A DNA stretch of 64,000 bases from Geothrix oryzisoli (lineage in GTDB: Bacteria > Acidobacteriota > Holophagae > Holophagales > Holophagaceae): NCBI RefSeq assembly GCF_022808865.1, contig NZ_JAKZLB010000003.1, positions 501,875-565,874 on the forward strand. Direction: 5' to 3'. Under the pieces are notes generated by a model, which saw only the letters and a program-made list of their open reading frames with translations, was not told the DNA's origin and searched no databases. Of the stretch, positions 1-11,166 are shown one piece after another. The position numbers were made by a program, and so were the translations under genes. Each line of letters begins with the position of its first letter. Positions within the stretch are counted from its first letter, which is position 1.

Positions 1-2125
1 CGCCGGTGATGGTGAACATGAACTGGGCGGGAACGCCTGCGGTGTGGGCCGGGGTGCCGCCGGCGGTGTAGGCCAGCTGCTTGAAGCCGGGCGCGATGGC
101 CGCCGCCGCCGACGTGCCGAGCACGGCACGGCCGCCCAGGGCGTTGCCGAGGTAGCGGGTGTAGGGGTTGGGGATGGAGGTTTCACCCACGGCTTCCTGC
201 ATGGCGACGCGGCCGGAGAGCCGGCTGGGGAGCCCGGAAGCCAGGGGGGTGGTCATGGAGGCGGGGTCGGTGGGATCCAGAATGGACTGGGTCACGAGGA
301 AGAACTGGTAGTAGGTGGGCGTGTTCTTGGTGATGCCCACGGCGGCGAGGCCGGCCGTGACGATCGGCTCGAAGGTGGAGGTGCTGTCCAGGCCGATGTA
401 GCCCCAGCGGCCTGCCGGCACGGAGAGGTAGCCCTTCATGTCGGTGTTGAGGGAGGTCTGGGTGTAGGGATAGCCCGTGGTGGAAAGCGTCGTGTTGCCG
501 GCCAGGTAGTAGGTGCCGATGATGGAGCCCAGGCTGTGGCCCACGAACTTGATATCGGCCATCGAGGGCATGGTTGCACCGAGGCCGGCGAACCCGCCGG
601 TCCGGACGGTCAGTTCCAGGCGGTTCAGGTTGAAGGCGGCCTGCTGGACGTTGGAGCGCAGGGCCAGGGGCGCGCCGTAGGCGGCGAAGTCCTGGAACCA
701 GGCCGCGCCGGTGGTGTGGCCGGGGACGGCCAGTTCGCCGTGGAGAGGCTCATCGATGGCGATGACGGCCCGGCCGATGGTGGTCAGGCTCTGGGCCACG
801 GCCAGGGCATGCTCCTTCTGGCCGCCGATGCCGTGGGCGTAGATGACCAGGGGATAGCCCCCGCTGGGCGCGGCGGCAGTCGGGGCGATGTAGACGAAGG
901 GCACCTGGCGGTCCGTGGAATAGAACCCGGCGAGGTGGAGCCCGTCCGGACGGAAGGCCTGGGTCACGCCGGCGGCGGGGTTGTAGGCGCCGGTGATGCC
1001 CGTGAGGTCATTGGTCGCGGCATGGGCGGCGACGACCACGGGATCCATGGAGAGGTCGGCGCTATTGATCTTGCCGAGAACGACCGTTCCGACGGTGGCG
1101 GGCGCAGGGGTGACGGGCAGGCCGGCGGCGGTCATGGCCGCGGCCCAGTAGACGTCCGGTGAGGGGTTCGTGCCCCCCCGGTCGAAGGTCGCCGTGACGG
1201 TGATGGTGTTGCTCCAGGTCTTGGCCGGCAGGTTGCCCGGGATGTTGGACCCGGCCGCGTAGGACCTGAGGGCTGATTCGACGGGCAGGAGCGAGGCACC
1301 CGTTGCGGAAGGGCTGGTGGTGGTCAGGGAGATGGCCCCGGCGCCGGTGGTGATGAAGCGGCCCATGACGGTGATGTCCGAGCGCTGGGCGATGGTGGTG
1401 GTGGCCGAGGCGGTGATGAGGTCGTTCATCACCTTGGCGTAGCCGGAGAACAGGATGGTGCCGCCGCTGGTGACGTTGGCCCGGATGGGCTCCAGGGCTC
1501 CGAAGGAACCGCCGAGCGGCGTGAGGGACTTCAGGGCCTCGAAGTAGGGCGATGCGGAGATCGGCTTGCCGGCCGTGTCCTTCACGCGGTTGGTCACCAC
1601 GTAGAGGTAGCGGGTGCCCGGCAGCAGCGGGAAGCTGGGGAACAGGAACAGGTCCTTGGTACCGGCGGCGTAGTTGTAGCTGAACATGCCGCTGATATCC
1701 GTGAAGCCGAGGGCGGCGTTCTCGGTGCCGGCGGCGTCGGGTGTGAGCTGGAAGACCTTGATGTTGGCCGCGGTGACGGTGGTGGCGTCCACGGCGGCGT
1801 TGAACTGGATGTAGACCGGCGCGTTCAGCCCGGAGACGGCATTGGTGCCACCCATCTCGTGGAGGTTCACATAGGCCAGGGCCTCAGGCGGCGTCATGGG
1901 CTTGTTCGCGGCCCGGCCCGTCAGGGGGTCCGCGGCCGTGGCCGTGGCCAGGACGTTCGGCAGGGGGACGTTCGCGTTGGCCGGGTCGAACACCGGCGTG
2001 GTGGTGCTGGGCATGTAGCCCGGGCCGGTCACGATCGTGGGGGCCTTGGAGTCCCCGCCGCCGCTGCAGGCGAGGATCGTCAGCAGGGAAGCGCCGAGGA
2101 TCGCTTGGTTCAAGCGTGGATGCAT
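1..2125 (-). CDS. Secreted Pla-1/cef (VolA)-type lipase lipoprotein, C-terminus outside window
   Basis: The gene runs leftward off the window edge, so about 708 codons are visible and the C-terminus is missing. Start is the ATG at 2125-2123, preceded by GAGGTGA at 4-5 bases. The N-terminus is a short hydrophobic signal ending in a lipobox-like ILAC, followed by GGG, which suggests an acylated outer-membrane or surface lipoprotein. Residues about 60-180 look like the bacterial lipase N-terminal Ig-like region. Later a VIYAHG oxyanion-type segment and the GHSLGS nucleophile elbow (Ser531) mark an alpha/beta hydrolase. Family knowledge: Pla-1/cef/VolA proteins hydrolyse lysophospholipids or triglycerides outside the cell. 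The substrate here is not visible. It lies upstream of no partner gene in this window. Confidence 0.75.
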   Translation of the reverse strand, partial: MHPRLNQAILGASLLTILACSGGGDSKAPTIVTGPGYMPSTTTPVFDPANANVPLPNVLATATAADPLTGRAANKPMTPPEALAYVNLHEMGGTNAVSGLNAPVYIQFNAAVDATTVTAANIKVFQLTPDAAGTENAALGFTDISGMFSYNYAAGTKDLFLFPSFPLLPGTRYLYVVTNRVKDTAGKPISASPYFEALKSLTPLGGSFGALEPIRANVTSGGTILFSGYAKVMNDLITASATTTIAQRSDITVMGRFITTGAGAISLTTTSPSATGASLLPVESALRSYAAGSNIPGNLPAKTWSNTITVTATFDRGGTNPSPDVYWAAAMTAAGLPVTPAPATVGTVVLGKINSADLSMDPVVVAAHAATNDLTGITGAYNPAAGVTQAFRPDGLHLAGFYSTDRQVPFVYIAPTAAAPSGGYPLVIYAHGIGGQKEHALAVAQSLTTIGRAVIAIDEPLHGELAVPGHTTGAAWFQDFAAYGAPLALRSNVQQAAFNLNRLELTVRTGGFAGLGATMPSMADIKFVGHSLGSIIGTYYLAGNTTLSTTGYPYTQTSLNTDMKGYLSVPAGRWGYIGLDSTSTFEPIVTAGLAAVGITKNTPTYYQFFLVTQSILDPTDPASMTTPLASGLPSRLSGRVAMQEAVGETSIPNPYTRYLGNALGGRAVLGTSAAAAIAPGFKQLAYTAGGTPAHTAGVPAQFMFTITG

Positions 2126-2206
2126 CGCGTCACCTCATGGGTGGGGTTGGGAAGGTTTCGAGGATTGGTCTGTTGACGATAGGCGGCCCGAATGGGAATT
2201 GCCACA

Positions 2207-2240
2207 CAAAAGGCGGGGCCCCGGAAGGGGCCCCAGCCTT
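2207..2240 (-). terminator. Rho-independent terminator of the coiled-coil lipoprotein gene
   Basis: A perfect inverted repeat, GGGGCCCC with loop GGAA, lies at 2215-2234 and is extended by AAGGC/GCCTT pairing on the outside. On the minus strand the stem is followed by GCCTTTTGTG, a short U tract. It sits directly after the stop codon at 2264-2266. Confidence 0.8.
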
Positions 2241-2263
2241 ACTTCGGGTAGGTTAATCGTAGA

Positions 2264-3397
2264 TCAATCCGTGACGGCGAAGACGACCTTGTCGTTCTTA
2301 AAGCGGCTCACGGTGATGAGTTCCACGGTGGCCGTCTGCTTGTCGGGGCTGATGGTGAGCTTGTAGTGCTCGTCCTTCAGATAGGAGCCGGGCACCACGT
2401 TCACCTTGCCGATCTTCTTCAGGTTCAGGTCGGCGGCCTTGATGGTGATGGTCTTGCCGGAGCGGAGATCCAGGCTCTGGGTGAAGACCTCGTCGCGCCA
2501 GTTCTTGCCGGCCCGGTCCTTGGCGAAGACGGGGATCTCGATGACGCCCTCGGACTTCAGGGTGTCGCGGACGCCGACCACGTAGTGCAGCGAATTGAGC
2601 TTGGCCAGCTGCGCCGTGTTGTCGGCCTGGAGCTTGGTGCGCTCTTCGATGAGGTTCGCGCGTTCGGTCTGGAGGCCGGCGATCTCCTCGGTGATCTTCT
2701 GCTTCTGGCTTTCCAGGTCGGAGACCTCTTCCTGCAGCTTGTCGTTCTGGGCCACGGCCTCGTCACGCTCGCCTTCGATCTTCTCGCGCTCCTGGCGCAT
2801 CAGGTCGTTGGGGGTGATCTTGGCCTTGCCCTGGGCCACCCAGGTGCCGTAGGTGCCGTTGGCGTAGAAGTGGTAGACCTCGAAGCCCGGCGCCAGCTTC
2901 TCCATGATGGCCACACGGCTCACCAGCTTCTTGGCTTCGGCCTCAGGCACACCCTTCTTCTTGAGGAAGCGCATGGCCATGCCGTAGTGGCTGTCGTTGG
3001 GCCGGGCCACATCGGGCTTGGGCAGGTCGGCCTTCAGCTTGGCGAGCTTGGAGTTGAGGTCCTTGATCTCCTTGTCCTTGTCCAGCACTTCTTGGAGCAG
3101 GGCCTGGTAGGAGCTGTTCTTCTCGTTCTTGATGCGCTCTTCCAGAGCCTTCTTCTGCTCGTCGGTGAGCTGCAGGGTCTCGGCGTTGGGCTTGATGTCG
3201 TTCACGCCGGCCTGGGCCAGCTTCTTCTGCTGCTCGGTGCCGGCCTGGTTCAGCTGCTGGCTGGCCTTGTCGGCTTCGGCGGCCTTCTGGGTCAGTTCCC
3301 GGATCTGCGGATCCTCGCGCTTGCAGGCGGTGGATACCATCAAGAAGGAGGCGGCCATCAGGGCGAGGGCCAGTGTCGGACGGCGGAATGAAATCAT
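2264..3397 (-). CDS. Coiled-coil lipoprotein of unknown function
   Basis: I do not recognise the family. The start is the ATG at 3397, preceded by GGAGGAACTC; an in-frame upstream start at 3448 lacks such a site. The 377-residue product begins MISFRR, has a hydrophobic segment and a VSTAC lipobox, so it is probably a lipoprotein facing the periplasm or outer membrane. Two long charged Lys/Glu-rich heptad regions (about residues 30-125 and 200-270) predict extended coiled coils, separated by a compact region around residues 130-195. The last ~90 residues look like a beta-rich globular domain. It is monocistronic with its own terminator. A structural spacer or envelope scaffold role is possible, but this is only inference. 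Confidence 0.8.
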   Translation of the reverse strand: MISFRRPTLALALMAASFLMVSTACKREDPQIRELTQKAAEADKASQQLNQAGTEQQKKLAQAGVNDIKPNAETLQLTDEQKKALEERIKNEKNSSYQALLQEVLDKDKEIKDLNSKLAKLKADLPKPDVARPNDSHYGMAMRFLKKKGVPEAEAKKLVSRVAIMEKLAPGFEVYHFYANGTYGTWVAQGKAKITPNDLMRQEREKIEGERDEAVAQNDKLQEEVSDLESQKQKITEEIAGLQTERANLIEERTKLQADNTAQLAKLNSLHYVVGVRDTLKSEGVIEIPVFAKDRAGKNWRDEVFTQSLDLRSGKTITIKAADLNLKKIGKVNVVPGSYLKDEHYKLTISPDKQTATVELITVSRFKNDKVVFAVTD

Positions 3398-3541
3398 GAG
3401 TTCCTCCACTGAGGGGGCTTCGGATAGACGTTTCGGGGATGGAGCCATCCCACCTTAGTCCTCAAGGCTAGGACAAGGCAAGGTTTCCCGCGTCATCCGA
3501 AAGGTGTATGGACCAAGAATCCCAGGATATACTTCCCGTTT

Positions 3542-3561
3542 CCTCCGAGACTGTCCGGAGG
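3542..3561 (+). promoter_or_regulatory. Hairpin in the metK leader
   Basis: CCTCCG (3542-3547) pairs with CGGAGG (3556-3561) around an 8-base loop, just 5' of the AGGAG ribosome binding site of metK. The right arm is itself SD-like, so pairing could influence initiation. No known SAM riboswitch consensus is visible. Confidence 0.3.
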
Positions 3562-3579
3562 GGTTTCCAGGAGTCAGGC

Positions 3580-4722
3580 ATGGCCGCCCAGGGGCGTCAC
3601 CTGTTCACATCCGAAAGTGTCACCGAGGGGCATCCCGACAAGATGGCGGACCAGATCTCCGACGCCGTGCTGGACGCGGCGCTCAAGGATGATCCCCGCA
3701 GCCGCGTCGCCTGCGAGACCCTCCTCACCACGGGCCTCGTGCTGGTGGCGGGCGAGATCACCACCGAGACCTACATCCCCGTCGCCGCTTTGGTGCGCGA
3801 TGTGGTGAAGGACATCGGCTACGACCACCACATCAAGGGCTTCGACTACGCCACCTGCGCCGTGATGGTGACCATCGACCAGCAGAGCCCCGACATCGCC
3901 ATGGGCGTGGACACCGGTGGTGCCGGCGACCAGGGCCTGATGTTCGGCTACGCCTGCCGGGAGACACCCGAGCTGATGCCCGCGCCCATCCACTTCAGCC
4001 ACCTGCTGACGCGGAAGCTCTCCGAGGTCCGCAAGAACGGCCAGCTGCCCTGGCTGCGGCCGGACGGCAAGTCCCAGGTCACCGTGGAGTTCGACGGGGA
4101 CAAGGTGCAGCGCATCCACACCGTCGTCATCTCCACCCAGCACGACGAGCACGTGACCCAGAACAGCATCCGCGACGCGGTGATCCAGGACGTGATCAAG
4201 GCCTCGCTGCCCCAGGAGCTGCTGGACGCCCAGACCATCTTCCACGTGAACCCCACCGGACGCTTCGTGGTGGGCGGGCCCATGGGCGACACGGGTCTCA
4301 CCGGCCGCAAGATCATCGTGGACACCTACGGCGGCAGCGGGCACCACGGCGGCGGCGCCTTCTCCGGCAAGGATCCCAGCAAGGTGGACCGCAGCGCGGC
4401 CTACATGGGCCGCTACATCGCCAAGAACATCGTGGCGGCGGGTCTCGCGGATCGCTGCGAGATCCAGCTCGCCTATGCCATCGGCGTGGCCGAGCCCGTC
4501 TCCATCGCCGTGGACACCTTCGGCACTGGGAAGGTGTCGGATGAGGCCATCGTGCGCGCCGTGCGCGAGACCTTCAGCTGCACGCCCAAGGCCATGATCG
4601 AGGCCCTGGACCTGCGTCGGCCCATCTACCGGGCGACCGCCGCCTACGGCCACTTCGGCCGCCCCGAGTTCAGCTGGGAGAAGACGGACAAGGTCGCTGC
4701 GCTGCGCGCTGCCGCCAAGTAG
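3580..4722 (+). CDS. metK: S-adenosylmethionine synthetase
   Basis: MetK joins ATP and methionine to make S-adenosylmethionine, the cell's main methyl donor, in the cytoplasm. The 380-residue length is normal for the family. Visible signatures are GHPDKMADQ near the N-terminus (ATP site), the GAGDQG motif in the middle and [16 protein letters not shown], which holds phosphate- and metal-binding residues. The chosen start (ATG at 3580, reading MAAQGRHLF) has AGGAG seven bases upstream and gives the usual family N-terminus; a longer in-frame start at 3508 has no site. The gene stands alone, divergent from the lipoprotein gene and convergent with the GGDEF regulator, with a strong bidirectional terminator after it. 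Confidence 0.97.
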   Translation: MAAQGRHLFTSESVTEGHPDKMADQISDAVLDAALKDDPRSRVACETLLTTGLVLVAGEITTETYIPVAALVRDVVKDIGYDHHIKGFDYATCAVMVTIDQQSPDIAMGVDTGGAGDQGLMFGYACRETPELMPAPIHFSHLLTRKLSEVRKNGQLPWLRPDGKSQVTVEFDGDKVQRIHTVVISTQHDEHVTQNSIRDAVIQDVIKASLPQELLDAQTIFHVNPTGRFVVGGPMGDTGLTGRKIIVDTYGGSGHHGGGAFSGKDPSKVDRSAAYMGRYIAKNIVAAGLADRCEIQLAYAIGVAEPVSIAVDTFGTGKVSDEAIVRAVRETFSCTPKAMIEALDLRRPIYRATAAYGHFGRPEFSWEKTDKVAALRAAAK

Positions 4723-4725
4723 GCT

Positions 4726-4753
4726 GTCAGCTGTCAGCTGTCAGCTATCAGCT
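4726..4753. repeat. Tandem GTCAGCT heptamers after metK
   Basis: Three exact GTCAGCT units (4726-4746) and one ATCAGCT (4747-4753) follow the metK stop directly. Inverted versions (GCTGACAGCTGAT and CCGACAGCT, about 4802-4825) lie on the far side of the terminator, so the hairpin is bracketed by a larger inverted array. This resembles dispersed intergenic repeats of many bacterial genomes. Confidence 0.7.
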
Positions 4754-4759
4754 ATCCGT

Positions 4760-4796
4760 AGAAAAGGATGCGGCCCTGTGAGCCGCGTCCTTTTCT
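4760..4796. terminator. Bidirectional terminator between metK and the GGDEF regulator
   Basis: A 15-bp stem (4760-4774 with 4782-4796, one G-T pair) closes a 7-base loop. The stem begins AGAAAAGGA and ends TCCTTTTCT, so each strand has a T-rich tail. It lies between two convergent genes and can serve both. Confidence 0.85.
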
Positions 4797-4823
4797 AAAT
4801 GGCTGACAGCTGATGGCCGACAG

Positions 4824-5744
4824 CTATTCCGCCAACTCCACGCGATTCCGCCCACCCTGTTTGGCGCGGTAGAGAGCTTCGTCGGCCAGGTTCAGGAGAG
4901 CCTCCGCGTTCGGCATCTCCGCCTGGCCCGTGCGGGCCGCGACCCCCATGCTGACGGTCTTCCGGACGGTCGCGCCGCCCAGAACGTGCTCCAGGGCGGC
5001 GAACTTCTGGCGCAGACCTTCCGCCACCTGGAGGGCGGTGGCGCCATCGGTGTAGGTCAGCACCAGGGTCAGCTCCTCGCCGCCATAGCGCGCGGCCAGA
5101 TCCGTGGCCCGGAGGCTGCCGTTCAGCATGGTGCCGATGTTGCGCAGGACCACATCGCCCATGGCATGGCCGAAGGTGTCGTTCACCTCCTTGAAGTGGT
5201 CGATGTCGATCATGACCACCGCGAGCGGGACGTTCGTGCGCCGGGCCCGTCGTACCTCCTCCTCCAGGCGGGAGACCAGGCGGCGCCGGTTCGCCAGGCC
5301 GGTCAGGGCGTCGGTGACGGACAGGGCCTCGAGCTGGACGTTCATCTCCCGCAGTTCGTCCTGGAGGCGCTTGAGCTTGGTGTGGATGCGCACCCGGGCG
5401 AGCAGTTCCTTCTCGTGGAAGGGCTTGGTGACGTAGTCGGAGGCGCCCCGCTCCAGGATCTCGGCCTTGCGGTCGAGGTCGTCCTCGGCGGTGAGCATGA
5501 TCACCGGGATCTGCTCCAGTTCCTTGCGGCTGGCCTTGAGGCCCAGGAACTTTAGCCCGTCGAAGGCCGGCATCACGAGGTCGCAGAGCACCAGATCCGG
5601 CGGTGTCTCCATGATGGTCTTGAAGGCGGTGAGGCCGTCCGCCGCCTCCATGAAGTGGGTGAATCCGCCATCCTTCATGAGGACCGCCTTGATCTCGTTG
5701 CGGATCATGGCGTTGTCGTCGACGATGAGGACGCGGCTGCCCAT
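4824..5744 (-). CDS. Response regulator with GGDEF diguanylate cyclase output
   Basis: A 306-residue two-domain protein. Residues 1-120 form a receiver domain with acidic pocket DD near residue 10, phospho-acceptor Asp55 (LCDLVMP) and the conserved Lys of TKPF at about 107. A helical linker leads to a GGDEF domain with GGEEL at 221-225, an accepted active variant, and an RATD I-site at 212-215 for product inhibition. Phosphorylation should therefore drive c-di-GMP synthesis (PleD/WspR-like logic). Its start overlaps the stop of the upstream hydrolase gene (TGATG), implying translational coupling. No cognate histidine kinase is adjacent. Confidence 0.92.
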   Translation of the reverse strand: MGSRVLIVDDNAMIRNEIKAVLMKDGGFTHFMEAADGLTAFKTIMETPPDLVLCDLVMPAFDGLKFLGLKASRKELEQIPVIMLTAEDDLDRKAEILERGASDYVTKPFHEKELLARVRIHTKLKRLQDELREMNVQLEALSVTDALTGLANRRRLVSRLEEEVRRARRTNVPLAVVMIDIDHFKEVNDTFGHAMGDVVLRNIGTMLNGSLRATDLAARYGGEELTLVLTYTDGATALQVAEGLRQKFAALEHVLGGATVRKTVSMGVAARTGQAEMPNAEALLNLADEALYRAKQGGRNRVELAE

Positions 5745-6754
5745 CAGGTCTGTTCGGCGGCGGCCTGGAGCCGCTCCAGCCAGGACCGCCAGGCCTGGGG
5801 GGTGAAGGGGGCGGCGGGAGCCAGGTTCCCGCGCATGGTCCGCGTCGCCTGGAGGGGACTTTGCCACAGGGATTCCGGCAGGCGCTCCAGGGCTTCGGCG
5901 CAGGCGGTCCAGCCCTCGGGCGTCTGGCAGACCAGCAGCCACTGGTGCCCGGCCTCCAGGCAGAGGCGCACCCGCTCTTCCCAGTTCCAGTCCGCGCAGC
6001 CACCCATCTCCAGGTCATCCGGCAGGAAGCGGCCCTGGATGCCCCAGGGATTCGCGACCACGGAGCCGCGGTGCAGGCTGGCGGGCAGGGGGGCCGAAGC
6101 CGGGGTGCGGAGGTGGGCCACCATCACCAGCCGGTCGGCGTGGGCCAAGGGGATGAAGGCTGCGGCGTTGCGCTCCACCTGGGCGGCTTCCGGGAGTTCG
6201 GGCAGGCCCAGATGGCTGTCCAGGGTGGTCCCGCCCAGACCGGGGAAATGCTTCAGGCAGCCCCGCACGCCGGTGGCCTCCAGCCCGTGGAGAAAGGCCC
6301 CGGCGGCGGCGGCGGCCTCGACGGGATCCGTGCTGGCGGCCCGATCCCCGATGCCCGCATCCGGATGCCCATCCCAGAGGTCCGCCACAGGTGCAAAGTC
6401 CACGTTGAAACCCAGCAGGCTCAGCCCCTCGCCCCAGAGGCGGCCCCAGGCCTCGCAGGCCGCGGCGCCGCCGCCGGTCCAGATGCGGCGCAGGGGTGGC
6501 GTCGCTCCCACCCAGGGCCGCAGGCGGCTCACCCGGCCACCTTCCTGGTCGATGGCCACGGCCAGGGGCCAGGCTTGCCCATGGCGCGCCTGGAGGCCGT
6601 CGAGCAGAGCCCGGCAGCGGGCGGGGCCGACCTCCGGGTCCGGATCCAGGTTTCTCGCGAAGAGGACGACACCCCCCGGGGTGAACGGGAAGGCCACCTC
6701 CAGGGCATCAAGGCCATGGAAGCCGGTCCAGAGAAGCTGGTGCGCTTGGGTCAT
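5744..6754 (-). CDS. Glycoside hydrolase family 3, NagZ-like beta-N-acetylhexosaminidase
   Basis: GH3 enzymes of this type remove N-acetylglucosamine from peptidoglycan fragments during cell-wall recycling. The 336-residue protein carries the family landmarks: IDQEGGRV at 69-75, NVDFAPVADL at 117-126, KHFPG at 168-172, the DSH general-acid dyad at 179-181 and the nucleophile motif DDLEMGG at 246-252. There is no signal peptide, so a cytoplasmic location fits. AAGGTGA precedes the ATG. It sits between two c-di-GMP regulators and overlaps the GGDEF gene by one base, an unusual partnership. NagZ is the best guess, but the downstream part diverges from the textbook enzyme, so another GH3 hexosaminidase is possible. 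Confidence 0.85.
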   Translation of the reverse strand: MTQAHQLLWTGFHGLDALEVAFPFTPGGVVLFARNLDPDPEVGPARCRALLDGLQARHGQAWPLAVAIDQEGGRVSRLRPWVGATPPLRRIWTGGGAAACEAWGRLWGEGLSLLGFNVDFAPVADLWDGHPDAGIGDRAASTDPVEAAAAAGAFLHGLEATGVRGCLKHFPGLGGTTLDSHLGLPELPEAAQVERNAAAFIPLAHADRLVMVAHLRTPASAPLPASLHRGSVVANPWGIQGRFLPDDLEMGGCADWNWEERVRLCLEAGHQWLLVCQTPEGWTACAEALERLPESLWQSPLQATRTMRGNLAPAAPFTPQAWRSWLERLQAAAEQT

Positions 6755-6802
6755 CCACTCACCTTATCCGGAGGGCGGGTCGCGGGGGACCGCCCATGCG
6801 CG

Positions 6803-8239
6803 TCATGATGCCGCGGGCCTCCCGCGGCCCAGGGTGCGCTCATAGATTCTGGCCTCGATGAAGATGCGCAGTGCCTCCTTGTCCAGGAGGTTCACCTTGA
6901 CCTCCTGCTCGAGGATTTCCAGGCTGCGCTCCACGCTCACGGCGGCCTTGTAGGGCCGATCGGCGGCGGTGAGGGCGTCGTAGACATCCGTGACGGCCAT
7001 GAGCCGGCTCTGGATCGGGATGTCCGGCTCGGTCAGCTTGCGGGGGTACCCCCGGCCGTTCAGCCGCTCGTGGTGGGCGTAGGCGATGTCGGGCACGCCC
7101 GCCAGCTCCGTCGTCCAGGGAATCTGGGTGAGGAACCGGTAGGTGTGGGTGACGTGGCTTTCGATCTCCTCCCGCTCTTCGGCGGACAGGCTGCCCTTGG
7201 GAATCCTCAGCAGGTCGAGGTCGCTGGGCTCGAACAGAACCCGGTGATCTCCGCTCCAGTGCTGGTAGGTGAGGTCCTCCAGAGAGTCCAGTTCCCGCGC
7301 CACCTCCTGGGGCAGCACCGTCGGTTCGTTGCTCCGCCGGACCAGGTCCATGATGCGCCGCGTCTCCTCCTCCTGACGGTGCAGGAGAGCCTCGAGACGC
7401 CCGTGATCGAAGGACTGGCCCTGGCTCCAGGCCTCGAGCACCCGATCCCTCATGGCCTCGAGGGTGCGCTGGTGGAGCCGCTGGTAGATGCTGTCCAGCC
7501 GCTCATCGTAGAGCTTCTTCGCCTTCACCAGCACCTGCTCGCGGACCCCCACCTTGCCGAAGTCGTGGAGCAGGCTGGCGTAGCGGATCTCCCGGATCTG
7601 GATCGGGGTGAACTGGAGCTGGCCGTACGGACCGTTCGGCGTCATGTTCACGGCTTCCGCCAAGCCCACGGTGAGCTCCGCCACGCGGCTGGAATGGCCG
7701 GAGGTGCTGGGATCCCGGGCCTCGATGGCGGTCACGGAGGCGTTCACGAAGCCTTCGAAGAGCCGCTCGATGTCGTTCTTCAGGCCCAGGATCTCCTGGG
7801 TGCGGGCCTCCACCATGTGCTCGAGGTTCTGCTGGTATTCCTCGTTCTCCCGCAGCAGCCGGTAGTGCTCCAGGGCCCGCTCCAGGCTGGCCTCGATCTC
7901 CACCAGCTTGAAGGGCTTCTGGATGAAATCGTAGGCGCCCCGCTTGAGGGCCTGGATGGCCGCCTCGGTGGTGGCGTAGCCGGTCATCAGGATGCCCAGG
8001 CTCTTGGGGTCGCTGTCATGTACGGCCCGCAGCAGTTCCAGCCCCGACAGCCCGCCCGGCATGTTCAGGTCCGTGAAGATGACGGGGAAGTGCTTGCTCC
8101 GGACCAGGTCGAGCGCCTTGGCGCCATCCTCGGCCCCCTCCACGGCATAGCCCTCATCGGTGAGGGCTTCCACCAGCAGGTTCCGGAGATCGGCCTCGTC
8201 GTCCACGATGAGGATGGGGATGGGGGTCGTGAGAGGCAC
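6803..8239 (-). CDS. Response regulator with HD-GYP phosphodiesterase output
   Basis: Start chosen is the GTG at 8239, which has GGAG six bases upstream and leads straight into the receiver domain; a longer TTG start has no site. The 478-residue product has a receiver domain (acceptor Asp57 in FTDLNMPGG, Lys of QKPF near 108), a coiled-coil linker (about 115-160) and an HD-GYP-type domain: H225-D226 in LLHDFGKVGV, then HHERLNGRGYP at 389-399. These domains hydrolyse c-di-GMP. Between the HD and GYP parts lies about 110 extra helical, charged residues, much more than in the classic domain. It follows clpB by 102 bp and precedes the GH3 gene by 48 bp. Confidence 0.9.
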   Translation of the reverse strand: MPLTTPIPILIVDDEADLRNLLVEALTDEGYAVEGAEDGAKALDLVRSKHFPVIFTDLNMPGGLSGLELLRAVHDSDPKSLGILMTGYATTEAAIQALKRGAYDFIQKPFKLVEIEASLERALEHYRLLRENEEYQQNLEHMVEARTQEILGLKNDIERLFEGFVNASVTAIEARDPSTSGHSSRVAELTVGLAEAVNMTPNGPYGQLQFTPIQIREIRYASLLHDFGKVGVREQVLVKAKKLYDERLDSIYQRLHQRTLEAMRDRVLEAWSQGQSFDHGRLEALLHRQEEETRRIMDLVRRSNEPTVLPQEVARELDSLEDLTYQHWSGDHRVLFEPSDLDLLRIPKGSLSAEEREEIESHVTHTYRFLTQIPWTTELAGVPDIAYAHHERLNGRGYPRKLTEPDIPIQSRLMAVTDVYDALTAADRPYKAAVSVERSLEILEQEVKVNLLDKEALRIFIEARIYERTLGRGRPAAS

Positions 8240-8341
8240 ACAGTCTCCGTGCACCTGGACCTCATCGGGTCGGGCCAGGCCTTTGGCAAGTTTTGCATGA
8301 AAGCGGCCTTTTTTGCCCAAGCCAATCTCGGGCGAGGGCGC

Positions 8342-10915
<2,574 letters not shown>

Positions 10916-11166
10916 GAACCACCTCGGGTTCCAGGATGAATCAAATATGATTATGATGCACTAAAATTTTCTTCTAAAATATATTTGAACTTACGAAAAT
11001 GGAACCTTCCCGGCCGGAGATGAAGCCCCTCGGGGAGGCCTCCGATGGGCCCGCCCCGTATCGACCGTTCTGGGAGACGCGCCTCGATCGCCTGGCGGGA
11101 CTCTTCGGGACCTTCAGGCCCAGGCTGGCGACGATCTCCTGCGGGAGCCCTGAAGCGACCCGCCGA
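10916..11166. other. Intergenic region upstream of clpB
   Basis: About 80 bases next to clpB are A/T-rich and probably hold its promoter; on the minus strand TTTAGA and CATAAT lie 17 bases apart, a weak sigma-70-like pair. The rest is G/C-rich, downstream of the kinase stop codon, and shows no gene or clear terminator. Confidence 0.4.

Noticed and set aside
3398..3579. A SAM riboswitch in front of metK
   Set aside because: Apart from one short hairpin none of the conserved cores of known SAM or SAH riboswitches could be recognised.
10916..11000. Heat-shock operator (CIRCE or HAIR) upstream of clpB
   Set aside because: Neither inverted repeat is present in the A/T-rich region.
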